Assembly (NCBI RefSeq): GCF_032118995.1
Contig: NC_092655.1
Coordinates: 12,162,406 to 12,226,405, forward strand
Length of the DNA stretch: 64,000 nt
Origin: Asterias amurensis
Taxonomy: Eukaryota; Echinodermata; Asteroidea; Forcipulatida; Asteriidae
Direction: 5' to 3'
A program made the translations under genes and the position numbers. Shown here in pieces: positions 59,401-64,000 of the stretch; the stretch's first letter is position 1; each line of letters starts with the position of its first letter. Below the pieces are notes generated by a model, which was given only the letters and a program-made list of their open reading frames with translations, was not told where the DNA came from and did not search any database.

Positions 59401-62400
59401 TAACACATAAAGGGTCCAAATTGTTTTAGCGACTTCGTTCGTCGAGTTGATCTTTAAATACTTACCGCAACAGTCTTTACGATTGAAAAGGGTGACCTTT
59501 CCAATACAGTGTTCCTCCTTGAGTTGAACTGTCCAGAACGAATGCTCATCATTCTCTATTTTAGAAACAGGCAAAACACACTTGGGAATTTAAAGAAATT
59601 AAGAAAAATAATCGTTAAGATCACAGATTACAGCTTGCACGTTCTCATGATGATGATAGCAGACAGTGGCGTAACTAGACATTTTCATTTGGTGGGGCAA
59701 GTGGGGGCAAAGATTAAATTTGGGGGGGGGGCCAAAGAAGTGCAAGATTATTATTAAATATGTTAACTGATATATAGTTGATACACACCAATGCAGTTCT
59801 AAAACAGTCTATAGTCAGCATGTAACAAAAGATTGCGAAAACAACAAAATCTTAGAGAACATGTCATTTTGTATAAGATAAAACTTTTTGACTGTATAAA
59901 AGGATTAAATTACCAACTGTGGTCAACAAGTACCAATTTAGAGTTGTACACGGTATTCTCAACTAGGCTTTGTGGGTGTGTAAATACCCAAAACATAATA
60001 ATATTAGGCCAAGTAAAAATAGAAAAATAGAAATGTTTAGCGTCCCCGCCCGCTTCCTTTTTACAGGACACCTCTTTTTTTTTCTGAGCGGGTTCTGAGC
60101 GGGGGTGGCGCCGCCCCCCTGCCCCCCCCCCTGCCCCTCCTGCCCCCCCCCCCCCTCTGGTTACGCCACTGATAGCAGAAAACATCCCTTAAAAAATGTT
60201 TGTCTGAAAAGTCATTTGATGAGAAATGAATAATCTATTTCCGTGTTTGGAGTTTATCGCTCAGTGAGCATTCGAGATTTACCATTATAACTGTGTGTTT
60301 AAAAAGCCTTCCAAGGCGTTTTCATGCAGTATAATTTCTGAAGATTCTGAAGATAAAAGATAGATACAACAAGATCTCTAGAACTATAACGATAAGTTAA
60401 ATTTAAAAAACTACACACGAAGTCGTCAGACGATTGGGCAAGTAATTGGCAATAGAAGAAAATATTAAACAGACGCATTATCAATATCACTCAAAAACTG
60501 TATAATTGTTTTGCTCATTTCTCAGGGGCTGCAGCGCCTCAGTGAGTGGTATTTCGGGGGAGGTTTTCTACTGTCATTGTCTTCGGGCCCAGTAGGTTTG
60601 GTTTGGAAATGTGGACATTTTGAAAAAGTACCCAAATCCTTCATGGGCCTTAGTTTTATTGTTTTATGTTATAATAGTTATTGTGTATATCGTTTGTGTA
60701 AATTGCTTTTTATTTACCAGTGTTTAATGTACAGTATATAAATGTTTACCTTTTTATGAGCTAGGTCTGGAAGGGCACATTTATTTTTGATGTCAGGTGT
60801 TTTTTTTTTTTTTTGTATTGTTCTTACTTTTGCCCTTCCCTTGACGTACTTGTTTTATTGTTTTGTCCGAAGAATTAAAGCAAAATAAAATAAATAAAAT
60901 ATGTATACATGATACTCACTTGTATGGAAGAAGCCATGATTTACGTCTCCGTCTACACCTTTTGAGGATGGATATAGGTTGCTATCATAGTCAGAACTTT
61001 GTTCCGTATGGAATCCGATGATGGACAATGCTGTCAAACAAAAATAAATTCATTTCAAGGGATTGCATAACATTTGGTATTTGGGACCATACGCTTGTTT
61101 CAATCGTATGCAGATAACATACCATCAAACTATAGTATCTGAATGTTTTATTTAAAGGGAACAAAATCTACAGAATGTTGAACAAAATCCAAAGAATGTT
61201 CGTGTTTCTGTAGGCTTTCTCAACATTTATGTTTTGTGATTTGTTTACACCTTTTGGGCCTGCATGACCAAAACATGTGAGTTCTAGAAATGGTTCCTTT
61301 CTTTATTCCCGGCTTCGACTTTTGTGATTTGTTTACACACTTTCCATTCATTTGTTTGTGGTGGTGATATAATTGCTGAAGCTTGTGTAGATTTTGTGAG
61401 GGATGTACATTTACGCATGAACAAAAAGTTAATAAATATGAACAACAATAAGGGAATAACATGTGATGATCAGGGCCAAATTTCGTTGTATGTACATGTA
61501 CATTATTAAAGGATTAAAACAATCGAACGGTTCAACTTTGAAAGACTTTGTCAGTCTTGATAACAACACTTGCAGTTTTAAAGACAAAGTGTACGTTTTC
61601 CTGACCCCCCCACACCCCCCAAAAAATAAATGTGTTTGGTTTGAAACATCTTTGGATCATAGAAAGTGTATGTTGTTATAGATTTCATGCCAATAAGCCT
61701 GACGCTTTTCTCATATTCAAACCTGTGGGGGTAACAAAAATATCCCTTTCTCTAAAACTAGTTAAAAGGGTCGTTCCTCATACTGTTTTTAATATCAATT
61801 TAGACCACGAGGGAAACTGACTGGGTAAATTTTGAAATGATTTTTTGGGTTGAACAAAGAATTGACTAGAGTGGGATTCAAACCAACGACCTCCGGATTA
61901 ACGTGCCGGCGCTATCTAGCCCTATGTTGGCGGAGTCCCTGTTTTGTCAATATCTTTGTTCGGGGTAACAGTCAGAAGCCTTACAACCGTTAACTGCCGT
62001 GTAGCCAGGGATCACACCCAAATTACGATACAACCTGGGAAGCGGCAGCCAGGACTTTTTTTTCAGATATCGATATAAACCACAAGGGGCTCAACAACTC
62101 TCAAGTGGTCTTTATACCAAAAGTATGTTTTGTATTGTCACTAATTTGTTGACGATTGCAAAAGGAACTGTAATACCTGAAGCAAGGTTCAGGCATGGGA
62201 ATGGAACCTGGGTCTCAACATGATGTGAAAAGTAGTCAGTGAACCACTTCGCTTACTATAAAGGCAAAGTTTCTACGTACGTTTGAGTTCATACAGACTG
62301 CGATCAGCCTCTCCAAAACCGTCCCAGTCCAAATCATCTTGAGCCTGTAACGATAAAAAAAAAATGAACAAATGGTTTTAGACATTTTGGGGCTACCGTG

Positions 62401-62710
62401 AGCTAGCGATTTAAAAAGAAAAGACTCATTCCTGTCATGCACAGCTATGCAAATTTACATGGGAAAGGGCACATAAGGAGCCTTAGCCGAGATTGGGAAC
62501 AGTTGGGAATATATACCCCTGCACCCCCCGGGTGACACCCATGTAAATGTGTCAAAGGGGCAAAATGGCAATTGCCCCGTTCCTACGCTCTGAGTGAAGT
62601 ATCACGCCATGGACAGGTCAGAGTAGAGATACATAAATAAATGTTTGTCTTACCACTGCTCCCTTGGTTGTCAAGAGGCTGAACAGTAACACAAGGGTGA
62701 AGACCTCCAT
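49612..62710 (-). CDS. Gene C: secreted triple-FTP (fucolectin-type) lectin, all three fucose motifs intact
   Basis: Predicted extracellular lectin of 535 aa. Exons: 62654-62710, 62281-62344, 60920-61030, 59466-59555, 57611-57847, 55039-55164, 53780-53869, 52199-52444, 50315-50443, 50078-50167 and 49612-49979. They sum to 1608 nt and are open throughout, with intron 1 phase 0 and introns 2-10 all phase 1. Residues 1-19 are the signal peptide, 20-40 an acidic spacer, 41-186 FTP1, 187-340 FTP2, 341-493 FTP3 and 494-535 a short tail. H-x26-R-x-D-x4-R is complete in each domain (His76, His227, His382), with the adjacent cysteine pair that in eel fucolectin forms a disulfide under the sugar. Three sites in one chain would allow multivalent binding or agglutination, an inference from the family. 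The tail ends KILEDVPDDMGP. Confidence 0.9.
50552..50717. mobile_element. Hairpin MITE with GTCCCACTGCAGCGATAACG arms
   Basis: The left arm continues AGAACGATAACGATCACGAC and AACGCGTTTTATTGGTTGAA; the right arm is the inverse with few mismatches, ending GATAACGAGAAC-inverse and CTGCAGTGGGAC. Intron 8 of gene C. Confidence 0.85.
50806..50997. repeat. Four tandem 48-bp units followed by a palindrome
   Basis: AACCTACTTGAATGTGCTAT followed by GTCCAATATCGATATAGCAA repeats four times. A hairpin (TTCGCTGTACAAATCTCAGTG and its inverse) lies at 51000-51045. One diverged unit is present beside the (TAC)n array of gene B at 27735-27800. Confidence 0.88.
51197..51315. repeat. Dispersed repeat (GTCGCCTGACACACAAGGCC), copy 2
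   Basis: Nearly identical to 31685-31800. In gene B the copy is in intron 7 and here it is in intron 8, so it is not simply inherited with the duplication. Confidence 0.7.
51777..51895. repeat. Hairpin repeat, CTATTCCC / GGGAATAG ends
   Basis: GAGTGACCAGAAG is inverse to CTTCTGGTCACTC, around CCCGAGGCCGAAGGCC. It resembles the centre of the 47653 palindrome. Confidence 0.7.
52199..55164 (-). CDS. Gene C FTP domain 2 (exons 6-8)
   Basis: Exons 55039-55164, 53780-53869 and 52199-52444. RRISILSSPTEQSSGYDDTR, then FSHTGHDFDPWW with the motif His, VDLIDTHCISKVVLFNRYDC, SARLSNAVVRAGTS and NVNQC-type closing YELDVNQCESDE. His, Arg, Asp and the final Arg of the fucose motif are all present. Confidence 0.9.
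52827..53087. mobile_element. Inverted-repeat element with GTGACGTC ends
   Basis: GTGACGTCAATCGAGGCAGA and GACTTTGCCTGCAATGCGTA on the left are inverse to the right side (CGCATTACAGGCAAAGTCTG, CCTCGATGGACGTCAC). Inner arms GTCGTGAGTT/AACTCACGAC. About 260 bp. Confidence 0.85.
53252..53530. mobile_element. TTAA-type MITE, copy 17 (internally deleted)
   Basis: TTACTGGACATTATTGGTAA, then a jump from GTCAAAGAGGTTGCGAGA straight to GATTTCGAGACCTC. The right half is normal. Intron 7 of gene C. Confidence 0.8.
54368..54741. mobile_element. TTAA-type MITE, copy 18 (diverged)
   Basis: TTTCAGACACTGGACACCGT to GTGTCCAGTGTCTTTAA, with a 10-bp internal duplication (AATCAAATTCGAATATTCTG region). Intron 6 of gene C. 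Confidence 0.8.
54798..55006. mobile_element. MITE with ATAGAC-ATGTGACCT ends, copy 2 (inverted)
   Basis: Reverse complement of 47956-48167 with small indels. It ends about 30 bp from exon 6 of gene C, on the donor side. Confidence 0.8.
55369..55719. mobile_element. TTAA-ended element (AAGCCATTGGACACTTTCGG), copy 1
   Basis: TTTAAAGCCATTGGACACTT on the left; the right terminal repeat is degraded (TTCAATGTCTTTAA). Sits inside the GGTAAATTTGGG minisatellite of intron 5, gene C. Confidence 0.75.
55790..55980. repeat. Degenerate minisatellite (GGTAAATTTGGGTTTAGA), with 55165-55370
   Basis: About 17-20 bp units (AGGTAAATTTGGGRTGGAG). Same intron and same unit type as gene B 34412-34630. Confidence 0.75.
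56001..56369. mobile_element. TTAA-ended element (AAGCCATTGGACACTTTCGG), copy 2
   Basis: TTAAAGCCATTGGACCCTTT is exactly inverse to AAAGGGTCCAATGGCTT at the right end. About 80-85 percent like copy 1 by eye, 280 bp away. Confidence 0.82.
56798..57186. mobile_element. TTAA-type MITE, copy 19
   Basis: Reverse orientation, TTAAAGGCAGTGAATACTAT to GTGTCCACTCTCTTTA. Close to copies 10 and 15 in internal sequence. Intron 5 of gene C. Confidence 0.85.
57611..61030 (-). CDS. Gene C FTP domain 1 (exons 3-5)
   Basis: Exons 60920-61030, 59466-59555 and 57611-57847. PLSIIGFHTEQSSDYDSNLY, GDVNHGFFHT (motif His second to last), NDEHSFWTVQLKEEHCIGK, NRKDCCGARLANAVVRAGVS and HEVKVEEYPIQRCHQIE. Exon 5 is 6 nt shorter than in A and B, and still in frame. 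Confidence 0.9.
57960..58064. mobile_element. Hairpin MITE (GACTAGTCCTAA family), copy 3
   Basis: GGGGTGGATTTCACAAAGGT is exactly inverse to ACCTTTGTGAAATCCACCCC. The youngest-looking copy of its family here. Confidence 0.88.
58317..58674. mobile_element. TTAA-ended element (GGATTTGGGTAC family), copy 4
   Basis: TTAAAGGGTTTGGATACTTG to AAAATTACATAACCCTTTAA, with the CTGAGACGAAAATTATTTTC centre. Intron 4 of gene C, the same intron that holds copy 3 in gene B. Confidence 0.8.
58795..59266. repeat. Minisatellite (AACTAGTATTGGAAGTTGA), expanded
   Basis: About 22 units of 20-22 bp. There is a higher-order period of about 185 bp, because the block GACCCTACTGGAAAGTGAG recurs near 58855, 59019 and 59200. 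Frames across it read as KLVLEVD repeats by chance. Confidence 0.88.
59664..60171. mobile_element. Non-autonomous hAT-type element with 8-bp target duplication
   Basis: Ends CAGTGGCGTAACTAGA and TCTGGTTACGCCACTG are inverted repeats. Identical ATAGCAGA sequences at 59656-59663 and 60172-60179 are the target-site duplication. CAGxGG ends with 8-bp duplications are characteristic of hAT transposons. The 508-bp interior encodes no transposase and has long G and C runs near both ends. Intron 3 of gene C. Confidence 0.88.
60494..60643. mobile_element. GGATTTGGGTAC-family right-end fragment
   Basis: TTTTGCTCATTTCTCAGGGG, then GAAAAAGTACCCAAATCCTTCA. The left half is missing. Confidence 0.65.
61050..62270. 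other. Intron 2 of gene C, no further gene recognised
   Basis: 61867-61935 has a minus-strand GGGATTCAAACC box next to CTATCTAGCC, a tRNA-like SINE relic. Small frames (61-72 codons) lack features. Confidence 0.45.
62281..62344 (-). CDS. Gene C exon 2, acidic spacer
   Basis: AQDDLDWDGFGEADRSLYEL, 64 nt, acceptor CAG, donor AAAC|GTACGT. Ends in phase 1 and joins CA|TTG of exon 3. Confidence 0.78.
62654..62710 (-). CDS. Gene C exon 1, signal peptide
   Basis: MEVFTLVLLFSLLTTKGAV, 57 nt, phase 0, donor GTG|GTAAGA. Differs from B at two residues. Confidence 0.86.
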
Positions 62711-62790
62711 TGTACATTAATTTCTTCTCATCCGTTCCTCTCTTCTCACTGATGCAGACACCAATTGATTTAAAGTTCTCTCTCAGTTGC

Positions 62791-62805
62791 TTTTTATTAT
62801 AAAAA
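62791..62805 (-). promoter_or_regulatory. TATA box of gene C
   Basis: TTTTTATAATAAAAAGCA on the minus strand, same position and leader as in gene B. The transcription start is expected about 30 nt downstream, giving a 5' UTR of roughly 55-65 nt. Confidence 0.65.
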
Positions 62806-62944
62806 CCCTGGCCAAAAAATATTGATTAACTTAAATTAAAGGTAAACGACGCATGCTTTCAAGGTCTTTTCATTTGACACATTAAAACAAACCCCATCTG
62901 TTTTGTCAAACTGGACAGCTCTTAAAATAACGCACTAAGCGCAC

Positions 62945-63275
62945 TTTAAAGCACTCGACACGGCTGGTAATTTGCCAAGTTCAGTTTGCTCACTTTGTGT
63001 ATCCAAACATCCGCATTACGTAACATAATGTGTGAAAATGGGTACTCAATTGGTCATCGAAGTTGCAAGAGAATAATGAAAGAAAAAGAAAATCACTCTT
63101 GGTAACTTACAAATGTCTGAGAAATTATGAAAAGACTTCCGCTTTAATATTGAGTAAGAAATTACCTCTTTCTCAAAATCTACTTTTCAATTTTTTTATA
63201 CTGTAACAGCTTTCCATTTTCTCGTTATACAGAGTAATTTTTTCTAATAGTTATTTTGATTAATAAGCAATGGTG
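62945..63275. mobile_element. TTAA-type MITE, copy 20 (old)
   Basis: TTTAAAGCACTCGACACGGC; the boxes TCAATTGGTCATCGAAGTTG and TTATTTTGATTAATAAGCAA remain, while the palindromic centre is lost. It separates the core promoter of C from the conserved block at 63310-63480. Confidence 0.65.
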
Positions 63276-63309
63276 TAATTATCATAATGTTATTTTGTTA
63301 ATTATATTA

Positions 63310-63480
63310 TTTCTCAATTATTGATAGGGAACAGGTGTTATAAGAAATAGTGACGCCATGGATTGATATTTTATGGGTTCTGCGTTTTGATCATTATGCC
63401 TAAACACGGTTGAATAACATTATAAATGCAGTCAGTGTTTATAGGCGACCATTTTCCCCTCCGTTCCCGCCCTGTGGGAA
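63310..63480 (-). promoter_or_regulatory. Distal conserved block upstream of gene C
   Basis: Matches 20030-20215 upstream of gene A over about 170 bp, including ATTGATAGGGA, GGTTCTGYGTTTTGATCATT and ATGCCTAAACACGGTTGA. No equivalent was seen upstream of B, where a TTAA relic and other spacer lie. Confidence 0.45.
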
Positions 63481-63839
63481 AAAAACAATACAAAAGTTGC
63501 CCTACGTTAGGAGGAGTTTTGTGAAATCGAAAATGTCAAGCCGTGAACTTTGCTGAATTTCATTAAAAATGTTTTTAAATTAATATATTGATATGTCAAA
63601 GCATTGTCATTTTGACGCGCGCCGTCAACGGCAGAAGTGTTTTTAGTTTTTTCAAAACCTTGAGGTAGGGGGCTGATTTTTATTTTAAATTACGAAAAAT
63701 TCAGAAGTGTACACATATCAAAAGTACATTTTTATGGTGAACATACGCATCATAGACAAGTCAAAATAGCATCTCCGTTAAAACATTCCGCTCAAGTAGC
63801 TGTTTAAAGATGTTTCTTTGAGAATTAGGTATCCAATAA

Positions 63840-63955
63840 TATAGACGATATGACCTATGTTTACATTCAAACCGTCCTCTGTTGACAAAACACATGTTTC
63901 GCCAGGCAAAGAGTAGCGTGCTTTCGAAAGACCACGGTAGGGACACAGGACGGTG
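63840..63955. mobile_element. MITE with ATAGAC-ATGTGACCT ends, copy 3 (partial)
   Basis: ATAGACGATATGACCTATGT, TTCAAACCGTCCTCTGTTGA and TTTCGCCAGGCAAAG are shared with copies 1 and 2. The right half is not recognisable. Confidence 0.7.
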
Positions 63956-64000
63956 AACAAATTCTAAGCGTGTTTTTTTTTTTTTCCCAGGGAAGATGAG

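Overview
The window is animal nuclear DNA: intron-rich genes with GT-AG splice sites, no operons, and very many short inverted-repeat transposons, SINEs, LINE debris and satellites. The lectin family and the style of interspersed repeats suggest an echinoderm, most likely a sea star; that assignment is inference from general familiarity and was not tested.

Layout. Positions 68-885 (+) hold the last two coding exons of a cytochrome P450 of the CYP3 type, with the haem-cysteine motif. Positions 900-8400 are intergenic and repeat-rich. The rest is a tandem array of three paralogous minus-strand genes: gene A (8503-19872), gene B (26265-42113) and gene C (49612-62710). Each has 11 coding exons: a signal-peptide exon of exactly 57 nt, a short acidic exon, three FTP (fucolectin / F5-8-type-C-like) lectin domains of three exons each, and a Pro/Glu/Lys-rich C-terminal tail encoded in the last exon. 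I rebuilt every exon by eye from splice sites and phase. A totals 1872 nt (623 aa) and C totals 1608 nt (535 aa), both open throughout. B has a stop in its first FTP exon in every frame, plus a 1-nt deficit in exon 2.

How they relate. B and C are most alike. Introns, minisatellites and intergenic DNA are also recognisably paralogous (for example 22.4-23.4 kb against 42.5-44.2 kb), so the array grew by duplication of whole gene-plus-spacer blocks. The fucose-binding signature H-x26-R-x-D-x4-R is complete in all three domains of C and in only the third domain of A. In B the histidine is replaced in every domain. The array thus looks like secreted lectin duplicates drifting apart in sugar binding. 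A also carries an expanded tail of 18-residue repeats.

Repeats. A roughly 390-bp element with TTAA-like ends occurs about 20 times, and many smaller hairpin elements surround it. Intron 8 of gene B contains about 2.46 kb of uninterrupted (TAC)n. I found no autonomous transposon, functional tRNA, rRNA or CRISPR array.
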